Shown: positions 42,843-50,702 of the stretch, in pieces
How the letters are laid out: the number at the start of each line of letters is the position of its first letter
How positions within the stretch are numbered: the stretch's first letter is position 1
NCBI GenBank assembly: GCA_964459305.1
Contig: CAYWNA010000048.1
Coordinates: 1-62,833 of the forward strand
DNA from: CAYWNA01 sp964459305
GTDB taxonomy: Bacteria; Planctomycetota; Planctomycetia; Pirellulales; Pirellulaceae
Direction: 5' to 3'
DNA: 62,833 bases
Made by a program: the position numbers and the translations under genes
Notes under the pieces: model-generated
The model's input: the letters and a program-made list of their open reading frames with translations, nothing else
What the model was told of the DNA's origin: nothing
Database searches by the model: none

Positions 42843-44588
42843 TCACCGCATGTTCAAGGGCGTTATGTTGCTGTCACGTTCCTCCACGAGTTGGAACGTC
42901 CCGGCACGCGGAACGTCGATGGTGAGCTTGCCGAAACCCGGCAGTAAGATCTCTACATTCCGCCGGTTCTCCAGCGGCGAGTGGGCATAGAGCAGCCAGC
43001 GACGCGACCCGATCTCGCCCAGCGCCAGGGCCAAGCTGAACACGGGAATGTTGGTCGATTGCGTCCACGGCCGCTTGGCATCGAGGTTGGTGTCCAGCAG
43101 AAACCAACGCTGGACGTCTTGGTACTTTTCCGGAATGTCTACCTGGTACGGATGCTGTTGGGCGGTGTTGGGGACCAACTTGCCGTGTCGCCAGAACTCT
43201 TCGAGTGTCACGTTGTTGTGTACGCGATCAACGGCCACAAGCAACTGATCGAAAAAGGGCCGCCACGGCTCAAGGGGCACGGTGCTGCCGCGGAATTCGC
43301 GCACCGCTCGCGGCCGCAGGAGCCACATACCGAATTGAACCCATCCGAGGAATCGATCCGGCGCGTACTTTTGGCCGTCTTTCATGTATTGGCATGCCTT
43401 CGACTTTTTCAGCATTTCCGGCGTGCACTCGGTGCCGGGGTTCCAACCACCGTTGCCATCCCAGGTAGAAATCTCCCACCAAAAGCCCGGATTGACCTTC
43501 CATGCCTCTTCAAGTTGAAAGATCCAGTTCATCGATTGGACCTGCGTGGACCAGACCCAGTGGTCGCGGTTGGGACACCAGTTGTGAGTGTAGTACGACG
43601 GGCTGCCACCGTCCCAAATGTGCCAGTCAGGGCTTGTCCATTCGTCCGTGATCAGCGAGTAGTCCTTCCATCCCGACCAGCGTCCGAAATGCGAAGGCCC
43701 GAAGGCACCGTATCCGACGAATCGCACATTCTCCTTCCACTGGCTGCTCACCAGCGCAGCACGCATTGCTTGAAACATGACCGGATAGCGCTCCATCCAG
43801 CCTTCGGAAACGACTTTCCGTTTGAACACGTCCGATTGCCCCTTGCCGTACTTGTCCAGATACCGCTTGGATAGATCCTCCACTTGGTGCCAGCGCAAGT
43901 CGGGCGCTTCGTTGTTGGAGACGAACAGGACCAGCGGCGGGTCGGGGTACATCTTCTGCAGTTTCTTCATGGCCGGCGTGTCGATGTACTCTTTGGCCGG
44001 ATCGCGCCACTTGTCGATTGGCCCGAATGGACTGAGCTTCGGGATCGCCTTGCCTTCGGGTGAGATGACGGCTGGGCACTCATCCGCCGGCAGTGCGCGG
44101 TAATCCTTCTTGACCAGTATCGATTCCCACTGCGTTCCGCGGAAACAGATCGGCAGTCTCAGCTGACGACAGTAGGCAAGCAATTCCGCGTAGTAGTCAT
44201 TGAATCGCTGTGCCGCTTTCTCATCCCTGTCAGGATCGCCGCGCGGCCACCCCATCCACGGCAAGATGTAGTGTCCTTCGTCCAGGAGATGGACTTGGTA
44301 TTGTGGCATCCAGCCTCGCCCGTGGCTGCCCATGTTCCAATGGCTGACCAACGGCAGCGGCCTGCCCGACGGGCCATTAGGCGGCAGTAGGGCTTCGCGC
44401 CGGATCCCCTCGGCTACTCGGCGAGCCGCCTGGCCGGGTTCCGCGCCCGCGGCCGAAGCAACGCCCATCGCCAAACTCACGAACATTACACTCGTCAGCA
44501 ACAACATGCCCACAAACTGCGTTCGACAGGCCCTAGTGTCATATGTTCTTTTCACAAACAACACGAGTCGCGGACTATTTCTGTTCAC
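42843..44588 (-). CDS. Large secreted protein of unknown function
   Basis: About 581 residues. GTG 44588 is chosen because ggagg lies about 10 nt upstream inside the end of the preceding gene, only four bases after its stop, suggesting translational coupling. ATG 44603 is an alternative. A signal peptide is visible, 'FVGMLLLTSVMFVSLAMGVA'. The body is rich in Trp and aromatic residues, as in glycan-active enzymes: 'VSHWNMGSHGRGWMPQYQ', 'EGHYILPWMGWPRGDP', 'VRFVGYGAFGPSHFGRWSGW', 'NPGFWWEISTWDGNGGWNPG'. It may be a TIM-barrel-type glycoside hydrolase relative; no catalytic pair was identified. Confidence 0.75.
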   Translation of the reverse strand: MNRNSPRLVLFVKRTYDTRACRTQFVGMLLLTSVMFVSLAMGVASAAGAEPGQAARRVAEGIRREALLPPNGPSGRPLPLVSHWNMGSHGRGWMPQYQVHLLDEGHYILPWMGWPRGDPDRDEKAAQRFNDYYAELLAYCRQLRLPICFRGTQWESILVKKDYRALPADECPAVISPEGKAIPKLSPFGPIDKWRDPAKEYIDTPAMKKLQKMYPDPPLVLFVSNNEAPDLRWHQVEDLSKRYLDKYGKGQSDVFKRKVVSEGWMERYPVMFQAMRAALVSSQWKENVRFVGYGAFGPSHFGRWSGWKDYSLITDEWTSPDWHIWDGGSPSYYTHNWCPNRDHWVWSTQVQSMNWIFQLEEAWKVNPGFWWEISTWDGNGGWNPGTECTPEMLKKSKACQYMKDGQKYAPDRFLGWVQFGMWLLRPRAVREFRGSTVPLEPWRPFFDQLLVAVDRVHNNVTLEEFWRHGKLVPNTAQQHPYQVDIPEKYQDVQRWFLLDTNLDAKRPWTQSTNIPVFSLALALGEIGSRRWLLYAHSPLENRRNVEILLPGFGKLTIDVPRAGTFQLVEERDSNITPLNMR

Positions 44589-44592
44589 AATC

Positions 44593-45771
44593 TCATCCTC
44601 CATTCGAATCTTCCGGCAATTCAAGTTTCGACGGATCGCGGAACACCCGCCATTTGCCGGCGGACAGATCCTCGAAGGCCTTCGAGTAGCGCACCGAGTC
44701 AGCCGGCTCGCCCGTAACGTCGCGGATATAAATACGCAACACTTGATCCGGATGCCTGCGGGCGAGTGTCCCATACACCTCTGGGTCCTTTTCGCCCGAG
44801 TCACCGACAAGAACGAATTTCCGTCCTGCGTAGGCCGCGAGAATTGGCTCAATCGTCGCCGACTTCGTCTTCAGTGGATCGGCAAACAGTTGCCAGAAGC
44901 TGGAATCTTTCAACCGGAGACGCTTCAGGTGATACGTCGCTTGCGGGAATCCGGCTTCGCTCGCGAAGTTAGACAAAGGCACGTAAAGTTGCCAAGGACT
45001 GGATGACACGAAATGGAATTGGACTCCAGTACGTGCCCATCCGCTGTAAACGTCGGCCATTTCGTCAACGGCGCGGAATGGCCGAAAAAACGTGTTGGTG
45101 ACGAGCCTTTTCTTGTCCGTCACCTCGCTGACTTTGATGGTGTCGTCAATGTCACTGATCACCGAAGTACCCTTCGGGCCAATCAAATGAACGACGCCGC
45201 GGAAGTCGCGGTTGTCATCGGATTGCGTGACCGCTGAAAAGCGAAGCCGGCCGTGGTCCGCCAGTTCATCGACGTCGTCACGCGAAACGCTAACTACCCC
45301 TTGGAAATGACCGTCTCGGTTCGAAGGGGGCAAGGTGTACTCCTGACCGCCGATGCGAATGCTGATCCGTTTGCCCCGCTCATTATCCACCAGAAACCAT
45401 CGGACGCGGTCTTCAAAGGCAACTGTCGCGGGCTGATTGGGATCAAGTCCCAGTTTCCTGCGAACCTGTCCCATTGCCATGCCTCGCAGTAGGTCTCCCT
45501 CCTCCGGTTCGAAGACCCAACCATGAATAGGCACGATCCAGCTCTTGCCGTCAACGCTCAACCGCGCCGCTGTCGGAAAGAACACAACGCGCTCATCAGA
45601 CTTGATCCGAGACGGGGGCTCGCCGATTTGTCCCTCCGCCGAGTCGTTGGCCAATGCGCACGGAAATGCAGCTAGCGCGACTAGCCAAGGGAAGAGCGGG
45701 GATGAGATGTGTCCCGCGCGCCGGCCTGCGTTTTCAACTCGTCCATCGATGAGTTTCCATATTACGGCCAT
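44593..45771 (-). CDS. Exported App1-type phosphatidate phosphatase-like protein
   Basis: 392 residues. ATG 45771 has ggagg 7 nt upstream and opens a hydrophobic leader ('SSPLFPWLVALAAFPCALA'). The catalytic App1 (DUF2183) domain has the HAD-type motif 'VISDIDDTIKVSEVTD' near residue 215, with 'FHFVSSSPWQLYVPLSNF' and 'KFVLVGDSGEKDPEVYG' as later motifs. The yeast relative removes phosphate from phosphatidate; bacterial members are likely lipid phosphatases too. The start overlaps the end of a small TatA-like gene by 10 nt, so the two are co-translated, and a secreted unknown protein follows. Confidence 0.9.
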   Translation of the reverse strand: MAVIWKLIDGRVENAGRRAGHISSPLFPWLVALAAFPCALANDSAEGQIGEPPSRIKSDERVVFFPTAARLSVDGKSWIVPIHGWVFEPEEGDLLRGMAMGQVRRKLGLDPNQPATVAFEDRVRWFLVDNERGKRISIRIGGQEYTLPPSNRDGHFQGVVSVSRDDVDELADHGRLRFSAVTQSDDNRDFRGVVHLIGPKGTSVISDIDDTIKVSEVTDKKRLVTNTFFRPFRAVDEMADVYSGWARTGVQFHFVSSSPWQLYVPLSNFASEAGFPQATYHLKRLRLKDSSFWQLFADPLKTKSATIEPILAAYAGRKFVLVGDSGEKDPEVYGTLARRHPDQVLRIYIRDVTGEPADSVRYSKAFEDLSAGKWRVFRDPSKLELPEDSNGG

Positions 45772-46046
45772 GGGAGCCCTCCAGCATCGCGGATTATCAG
45801 AACCAGCAGCACAATAAGGGCCGACGACGCGGCAATCACCGCCACGATCGCAAAGCCCGACGTCTTTGAAGAATTCTTTCTGACCAAGGAAACGTGGGCC
45901 AGTCGTTTGCGAGCGAGATCGCGCCTCCACCAGGCGTCCTTGCGTCGCATGGGCGGATTCCACATCCGGTCTCTCCGCGTCCGCCCAAACAGCAAGCCTG
46001 CGACGATCCCCACGATGATCAACTCTTGAACGCCAAGTCCGAACAT
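45762..46046 (-). CDS. Small membrane protein with TatA-like N-terminus
   Basis: 94 residues. The start 'MFGLGVQELIIVGIVAGLLF' followed by G matches the TatA/Hcf106 pattern (MFGLG..ELI......LLFG). After it, instead of the usual amphipathic helix of TatA, come Arg/Trp-rich residues ('RRKDAWWRRDLARKR') and a second transmembrane helix ('AIVAVIAASSALIVLLVLII'). It overlaps the App1-type gene by 10 nt. Hence it is not a normal TatA; it may be a membrane anchor or partner for the phosphatase. The ribosome-binding site is weak. Confidence 0.72.
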   Translation of the reverse strand: MFGLGVQELIIVGIVAGLLFGRTRRDRMWNPPMRRKDAWWRRDLARKRLAHVSLVRKNSSKTSGFAIVAVIAASSALIVLLVLIIRDAGGLPWP

Positions 46047-46415
46047 GCGTCGTCACCACGCAACTGAGCACCCACTGACCGTGGAACCGCTGCAAGTCTC
46101 AGTTTAGTGCATAACCCACACCTCAATTCTAGTGCTAGTCGCGGCGGCGCTACAACAGCTTGTTGGATTACTCCTGCGATTCAGGCGTAAGCGGGCCATG
46201 ACGAAACGCCGTGACTGGCATGTTTCGAAACATTGCGGACTTCGCAAAGTCCGCAATATGTCATTGTTCATTCGTCTGCCAGCGGTCTTGTGATAGGCGC
46301 ACAAGTGCATACGATATGTATGTAGTCTTGAATCGCAGCAGCGCGGTTCAGGTGTTGCCCGCACGCCGAGGCCAGACTTGCACGACTCGGCCATGATCTC
46401 CTACACCAAGTTGGC
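46047..46415. other. Divergent intergenic region with a strong hairpin
   Basis: About 370 nt between the TatA-like gene (minus) and the ZIP transporter gene (plus). Apart from the hairpin at 46232-46257, listed separately, no gene or RNA was recognised. Promoters for both directions should lie here. Confidence 0.4.
46232..46257. repeat. Perfect 11-bp stem-loop upstream of the ZIP transporter gene
   Basis: Attgcggactt (46232-46242) and aagtccgcaat (46247-46257) pair perfectly around cgca. No T-run follows on either strand. It could be a palindromic operator, for example for a metal-responsive repressor of the ZIP gene, or a mobile palindromic unit. The sequence alone does not decide. Confidence 0.6.
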
Positions 46416-47384
46416 ATGTCTATGTGGCCCACGATTCTGATTGCGATCTATTGTGTTCTCGTGGCTTTGGCCTCGCTGGCTGGCGGAACACTGCCGTCGA
46501 TGATGCGTCTGTCGCACACGCGGATGCAGGTGATCATGAGTTTCGTCGGCGGTTTGGTGCTGGGCGTGGGGTTGCTTCACCTGTTGCCACACTCGTTCGC
46601 CGAGACGGGTTCGTTGGACCAATCCGTGTGGGCCGCCCTGCTGGGGCTGCTCACAATGTTCTTTCTGATTCGCATCTTCCACGTCCATCAGCACGGGCCG
46701 GTCGACGAATCCGAGACCTGCGACCATGACCCCGGTAAAGAAGCTCACGATGATTGCCATCAGAACTATCTCGCAGACGGCGAACATTGTCCGGCCCATC
46801 GCCATCCGTACAGTTGGCTGGGGCTCTGTGCAGGGCTGGCATTACACACTCTGATCGACGGAATGGCGCTGGCGGCCAGCGTTGAGGCCGAGTCGCATGC
46901 GGCGACAGGCGGTTTTTCGCTGCTGGGGATCGGGACGTTTCTGGCCGTCGCACTTCACAAGCCGCTGGATGCGATGTCGATCACCTCGGTGATGGCCGCC
47001 AGTGGTTGGTCGGCGCGCGCGCGCCAGGTGATCAATCTGGTTTTCGCGTCGATGTGTGCTTTGGGAGCAGTCGTTTTCTGTTTGGGAGTTCGACAGTTCT
47101 CAACAAGCCAACACACGATCGTCGGATGGGCGTTGGGTTTTGCGGCCGGCGTGTTTCTTTGCATCTCTCTGGGGGACATTTTGCCGGAGGTCCGATTTCA
47201 CAAGCACGATAGGGCAAAGCTGTCTGCCGCCTTGGTGCTGGGCGTGGCATTGGCCTATGGAATCGGCTTCTTCGAACCGGCTCACCAGCACGGTCACCCT
47301 TCGGTCGACGTTCACGAGCAACACGACGACGGACAGCATGACCACGAGGGGGACGGCCACGAGCATCATCACCATGCGCACTAG
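46416..47384 (+). CDS. ZIP-family divalent metal transporter
   Basis: 322 residues with eight predicted membrane helices. The ZIP hallmark helix 4 reads 'GLCAGLALHTLIDGMALAAS' (His and Asp metal ligands), and helix 5 'GIGTFLAVALHKPLDAMSIT' carries the HKPxD variant of HxxPE. A His/Asp-rich loop ('HQHGPVDESETCDHDPG') lies between helices 3 and 4, and an extremely His-rich tail ends the protein ('HEHHHHAH'). It should import or move Zn2+ or a related metal across the cytoplasmic membrane. ATG 46416 is used; ATG 46422 is equally possible. Confidence 0.93.
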   Translation: MSMWPTILIAIYCVLVALASLAGGTLPSMMRLSHTRMQVIMSFVGGLVLGVGLLHLLPHSFAETGSLDQSVWAALLGLLTMFFLIRIFHVHQHGPVDESETCDHDPGKEAHDDCHQNYLADGEHCPAHRHPYSWLGLCAGLALHTLIDGMALAASVEAESHAATGGFSLLGIGTFLAVALHKPLDAMSITSVMAASGWSARARQVINLVFASMCALGAVVFCLGVRQFSTSQHTIVGWALGFAAGVFLCISLGDILPEVRFHKHDRAKLSAALVLGVALAYGIGFFEPAHQHGHPSVDVHEQHDDGQHDHEGDGHEHHHHAH

Positions 47385-47405
47385 GCCGTTCGATGACCGG
47401 ATTGA

Positions 47406-47436
47406 CTCGTTTGACCCGAAGCCGAAGGCGTGCGCG
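47406..47436. repeat. Dispersed repeat, family B copy 3 (diverged single arm)
   Basis: This 31-nt sequence, ctcgtttgacccgaagccgaaggcgtgcgcg-like, matches the arm at 39641-39671 with a few substitutions. It starts about 20 nt after the ZIP gene stop and ends just before the ribosome-binding site of the next gene. The second arm is absent. Confidence 0.65.
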
Positions 47437-47452
47437 AAGGAGAATGGCAACG

Positions 47453-48337
47453 ATGAACTGGCGACTACATCGGCCGGCAATTTATTTGTGCGGCAACCTG
47501 ATCGTGTTGACTTGTCTCACATGCGTGGGGAATCGTCTCGCGGCGACGGGCGCCGAGCCTAAACAAACCTCGGATGAATGTGATAGCACGCCATCGTCCC
47601 TGTTTGCCGCGGACATGGTCCGCCTCGAAGTGGACGGCCACGCCGCGTTCATCCTTAAGCCTGACAAGCCAAGAGCCGACAGCGAAAAGCCGTGGGTTTG
47701 GTATGCGCCAACGTTACTGGCGGAGCGCGAAGACAATTGGATGTCGCCTGGAAAGCGGCACGCCTGGATCTTCAAGCGACTGTTAACGGGCGGCGTCTAT
47801 GTGGCGGGCGTCGACGTGGGCGAGTCGTACGGCAGTCCCGCCGGCCGGGCCATCTATGACCGCTTTCACGAACTGCTCGTCAATCGTTACGGCTTTTCGC
47901 CCAAGCCGGGCCTTCTGCCGATCAGTCGCGGCGGGTTGATGGCCTACAACTGGGCCGCCAATCGCCCGGACTGCGTCAGTTGTATCGGCGGCATCTACCC
48001 GCTGTGCAACCTCGCCGCCTATCCGCCACTCGAACGAATCGCGAAGCCGTACGGCATGAGCGTCGAAGAATTGCGAGCGCAGATGGACTTGCACAATCCT
48101 GTCGCACGCCTCGCCCCGCTGGCGGCTGCCCATGTTCCCATCCTTCACGTTCACGGCGATCGCGATACGGCTGTTCCCTTGCAGTCTCACTCTGCCGAAC
48201 TTGCCCGCCGCTACGAAGCTCTTGGCGGTGAGGCCGAAGTGCTCGTCGTTCCCGGCAAGGGTCACGAGATCGTCCCCGAATATTGGCAAGAACCCCGGCT
48301 GATCGATTTCATTCTGAAACACGTGGTTGTACGGTGA
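47453..48337 (+). CDS. Exported alpha/beta hydrolase
   Basis: About 294 residues. ATG 47453 stands 10 nt from aaggag; the in-frame ATG 47444 is too close to it. A signal peptide is present ('LCGNLIVLTCLTCVGNRLAA'). The nucleophile elbow is 'LLPISRGGLMAYNWAANRP' with Ser in I-S-R-G-G (Pro replaces the usual first Gly). The acid is in 'VPILHVHGDRDTAVPL' and the histidine in 'VVPGKGHEIVPEYW'. It belongs to the prolyl-oligopeptidase/dienelactone-hydrolase-like group. It follows the ZIP gene by 68 nt; the substrate is unknown. Confidence 0.87.
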   Translation: MNWRLHRPAIYLCGNLIVLTCLTCVGNRLAATGAEPKQTSDECDSTPSSLFAADMVRLEVDGHAAFILKPDKPRADSEKPWVWYAPTLLAEREDNWMSPGKRHAWIFKRLLTGGVYVAGVDVGESYGSPAGRAIYDRFHELLVNRYGFSPKPGLLPISRGGLMAYNWAANRPDCVSCIGGIYPLCNLAAYPPLERIAKPYGMSVEELRAQMDLHNPVARLAPLAAAHVPILHVHGDRDTAVPLQSHSAELARRYEALGGEAEVLVVPGKGHEIVPEYWQEPRLIDFILKHVVVR

Positions 48338-48528
48338 TCCCGATCGTCGACGCCTGATCGCCACCCGAACGCTTGACTTGCGGCGCAACTTTGGATGAGC
48401 GACAATCGCAGCACGTTCGTCAGGTATCGAAAGGTTTGCGAAGATACCAACCGGAGGCGGCGGTCGCTTTCGCGCGCGTCAGTCAAACGGAACGCCTTGT
48501 GGAATCAGACGAGAGAGGCTCCACGAAT

Positions 48529-49029
48529 ATGGCCAAGATTGGATGGGTCCGAGTGGATCGCGTTATGCGGTGGCTGCATTTGTATACGGGTCTGTTTCTG
48601 ACGCCATGGATGCTGGTCTACGGAACCAGCGCTTTCTGTCTGAATCACGGGGAATGGGTTCGCGAGCAATTGGGTATCGAACCGCCGACTTGGGAGGTCG
48701 TTCGTGAACTCGCGTCTGTTCCGAAGGACAGATTCTCTGGCGAGCCGGCGGATCAGGCGCGAGCTATACTGCAATGGCTTGATTTGGACGGGCCTCATCG
48801 CATTCAGGGCAAACCCAACTCGCACCAAATGGTTGTCTTTCGCATCTGCGGCAGCGGGAACTACCGCGTTACCTGGCGACGCAACCAGTCGGAAATCATC
48901 GTCGAACAACAGCAGCCGTTTTCCGCCTACCGGCTGCTGCACTACCTGCATTTTCGAGGCGGGTACGGCCAAGCGTATTTTCCCCTGCTCGCATCATTCT
49001 GCAGTTATCCCTGTCGGCCCAATGCCTAG
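48529..49029 (+). pseudogene. PepSY-associated TM-helix protein, 3'-truncated
   Basis: 166 residues from ATG 48529 (gagagg upstream). 'VDRVMRWLHLYTGLFLTPWM' is the first PepSY-associated membrane helix. A periplasmic PepSY-like part follows ('GNYRVTWRRNQSEIIVEQQQ'), then 'SAYRLLHYLHFRGGYGQAYF', where intact relatives continue into further membrane helices. Here the homology stops and the frame ends after ~20 unrelated residues, next to a cluster of 13-nt repeats. Loss of the remaining helices suggests a truncated, non-functional gene. Intact members often act in iron or redox processes at the membrane. Confidence 0.72.
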
Positions 49030-49090
49030 TGGAACCCGATTTGAGATATCAGGAATTCGTGTCCGTGGGACGTTCACCCGACAATCGCCC

Positions 49091-49159
49091 TAATGATTTT
49101 GCCCACACATGATTTTGCCTTGTCTTCTTCGGGCAGAATCATTGTCGGGCAAAACCATT
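49091..49159. repeat. Cluster of four 13-nt AATGATTTTGCCC-type units
   Basis: Forward units occur at 49092-49104 (aatgattttgccc) and about 49108-49118 (atgattttgcc). Inverted units occur at 49131-49143 (gggcagaatcatt) and 49147-49159 (gggcaaaaccatt). Together they can form nested hairpins. They lie right after the truncated PepSY gene and overlap the 5' region of the nitrilase gene. Confidence 0.75.
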
Positions 49160-49177
49160 GATGAAAGGAAGAATCAA

Positions 49178-50107
49178 ATGAAACCGCTTAGAATTGCCGT
49201 GCCGCTTCTGTCTACCGCAATACTCGCGTTCCTGGCCTATGGCAGTGCCAACCTAGTAGCTGCTGCGGAACCGGAATCCGCGAAACCATCCATCGTCGAT
49301 GCGGGCAATAGAGTGCCTGCTAACGGGAAAGCCCGTCGCCTTCGTGTCGCCACGGCGCAGATTTCCGTGACTCGGGACATCGCGTCGAACGTCAAAACCA
49401 TCGCTCGTGCCATTGATGAAGCGATCAAAGAGAAGGCGGATATACTGCTGACTCCAGAAGGTTCGTTGAGCGGTTACACGCATCAGTTTGACCAATCGCA
49501 GGTGGAGGCGGCGTTAGAGAAGATCGTGGCGAAAGCCAGTTCCTCCGGGCTGGCGCTCGCCTTGGGAACCTGCTTTGTGGAGCCAGACGACGGCAAGTGC
49601 TACAACCAAATTCGGTTCTACGACTGCGATGGGACCTTCCTTGGATTCCACAACAAAATCCTACGGTGCGGCACGATGACCGAGCCGTCCAAAGGGGAGA
49701 TCAATCATTTTGCGGCCCGGCCGCTACGCACGTATCAGTTGAAGGGAATCACAGTTGGCGGTCTGATCTGCAACGACATGTGGGCCAATCCCCAATGCAC
49801 GCCCATGCCCGATCCACACCTGAGCCAGAAGCTCTCGGACATGGGCGCCAAGATCATCTTTCAGGCGATCAATGGCGGACGCAATGGCAGCGATTGGTCG
49901 CGAAACGTGTACTGGCCTTTTCATGAGACCAACCTGCGGCTTCGCGCCCGCACCGGCAAGCTGTGGATCGTAGCCGCCGACAACTGCCACCCGACGAACA
50001 TCCCCTGCTCGGCACCATCGGGCGTATTGAAACCCGATGGTCAGTGGGCGGCGCAAGCACCGAAACAAGGCGAGCACATCGTAACGCATACCATCGAATT
50101 GGACTGA
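49178..50107 (+). CDS. Exported carbon-nitrogen hydrolase (nitrilase superfamily)
   Basis: About 309 residues. ATG 49178 follows aaaggaag by ~8 nt and opens a signal peptide ('PLLSTAILAFLAYGSANLVA'). The nitrilase triad is complete: Glu94 in 'ADILLTPEGSLSGYTHQF', Lys160 in 'FLGFHNKILRCG' and Cys198 in 'GGLICNDMWANPQ'. Members hydrolyse amides, carbamates or nitriles. An extracytoplasmic nitrilase is uncommon, since most are cytosolic or fused to Lnt. The neighbours give no pathway hint. Confidence 0.9.
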   Translation: MKPLRIAVPLLSTAILAFLAYGSANLVAAAEPESAKPSIVDAGNRVPANGKARRLRVATAQISVTRDIASNVKTIARAIDEAIKEKADILLTPEGSLSGYTHQFDQSQVEAALEKIVAKASSSGLALALGTCFVEPDDGKCYNQIRFYDCDGTFLGFHNKILRCGTMTEPSKGEINHFAARPLRTYQLKGITVGGLICNDMWANPQCTPMPDPHLSQKLSDMGAKIIFQAINGGRNGSDWSRNVYWPFHETNLRLRARTGKLWIVAADNCHPTNIPCSAPSGVLKPDGQWAAQAPKQGEHIVTHTIELD

Positions 50108-50233
50108 GAGCGTGTCTTCAAAATCCTGTGAGAGGCACGGTCTGGGAGGGCAAAGCTCCGGCTGAGCCGGTCTTCCGGCCATTTCGACGGCTGGGCAGGA
50201 GCCTCGCCCTCGCCACAATTGGAAGACACGCTC
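50108..50233. repeat. Nested inverted repeat, MITE-like element, 126 bp
   Basis: The outer arms gagcgtgtcttc (50108-50119) and gaagacacgctc (50222-50233) are perfect complements of 12 nt. Inside, 50146-50169 and 50188-50211 form a second stem of 24 positions with about five mismatches. The inner motif gagggcaaagctccggctgagccg belongs to a palindrome type I recall as common in planctomycete genomes. It starts at the stop codon of the nitrilase gene. It may be a non-autonomous mobile element and may also end transcription. Confidence 0.75.
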
Positions 50234-50295
50234 GAAGAAGCAAGACGACAAAGACGCTTCGCAGCGAAAACTGACCATTCTGCCGTGGAGTATCG

Positions 50296-50466
50296 TCAGG
50301 CCGCTGGGTCATCTTCATCCGGCGGTTTTTTCGTCAACTCGTCGAGCAGCCACAAACGCCATCGCCGCCGCCGCGTGAAGCGTGCTTTTTCTTGGCGCAA
50401 CACGATTTCTCTCAGCCAAATGTAGCCGAACAGCAGGAACGCAACGAGGAACACGTAAATCAGCAT
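50296..50466 (-). CDS. Possible small membrane protein
   Basis: 56 residues, 'MLIYVFLVAFLLFGYIWLRE' followed by a very basic stretch ('KARFTRRRRWRLWLLDE') and an acidic end. One transmembrane helix with a positive cytoplasmic tail. The composition is that of a real membrane peptide, but no clear ribosome-binding site is seen, so it could be the end of a larger lost gene. Confidence 0.4.
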   Translation of the reverse strand: MLIYVFLVAFLLFGYIWLREIVLRQEKARFTRRRRWRLWLLDELTKKPPDEDDPAA

Positions 50467-50702
50467 ATACGCATTGTACGGAAGACTGTTTCCCGCGGCA
50501 AAGTGGTACGGGCAACACCACACATGCGTGGGCCCCTTGACCCATTATCATTCCCGACGATACTAAAAGGTTCGTTTGTTCTGGCGACTCGCGATGCGAG
50601 GCGATTTCGAGCCACAACAGGAGTTCGGAAACGCCTCCAGGCAAGCTTGGGGGCTGGATCGGGCCGCTCGTGACTACGAATACACCGTGCAGTGGTTGAC
50701 CA
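50467..50702. other. Leader region of the shikimate operon
   Basis: About 235 nt before aroA, with no supported gene; a plus-strand open frame that overlaps the aroA start in another frame shows no motif. The promoter of aroA-aroC-aroDE should be here. No riboswitch or leader-peptide attenuator rich in Phe/Tyr/Trp codons was recognised. Confidence 0.35.

Noticed and set aside
46232..46257. Rho-independent terminator
   Set aside because: Perfect stem but no T-run on either strand, and the flanking genes diverge from it.
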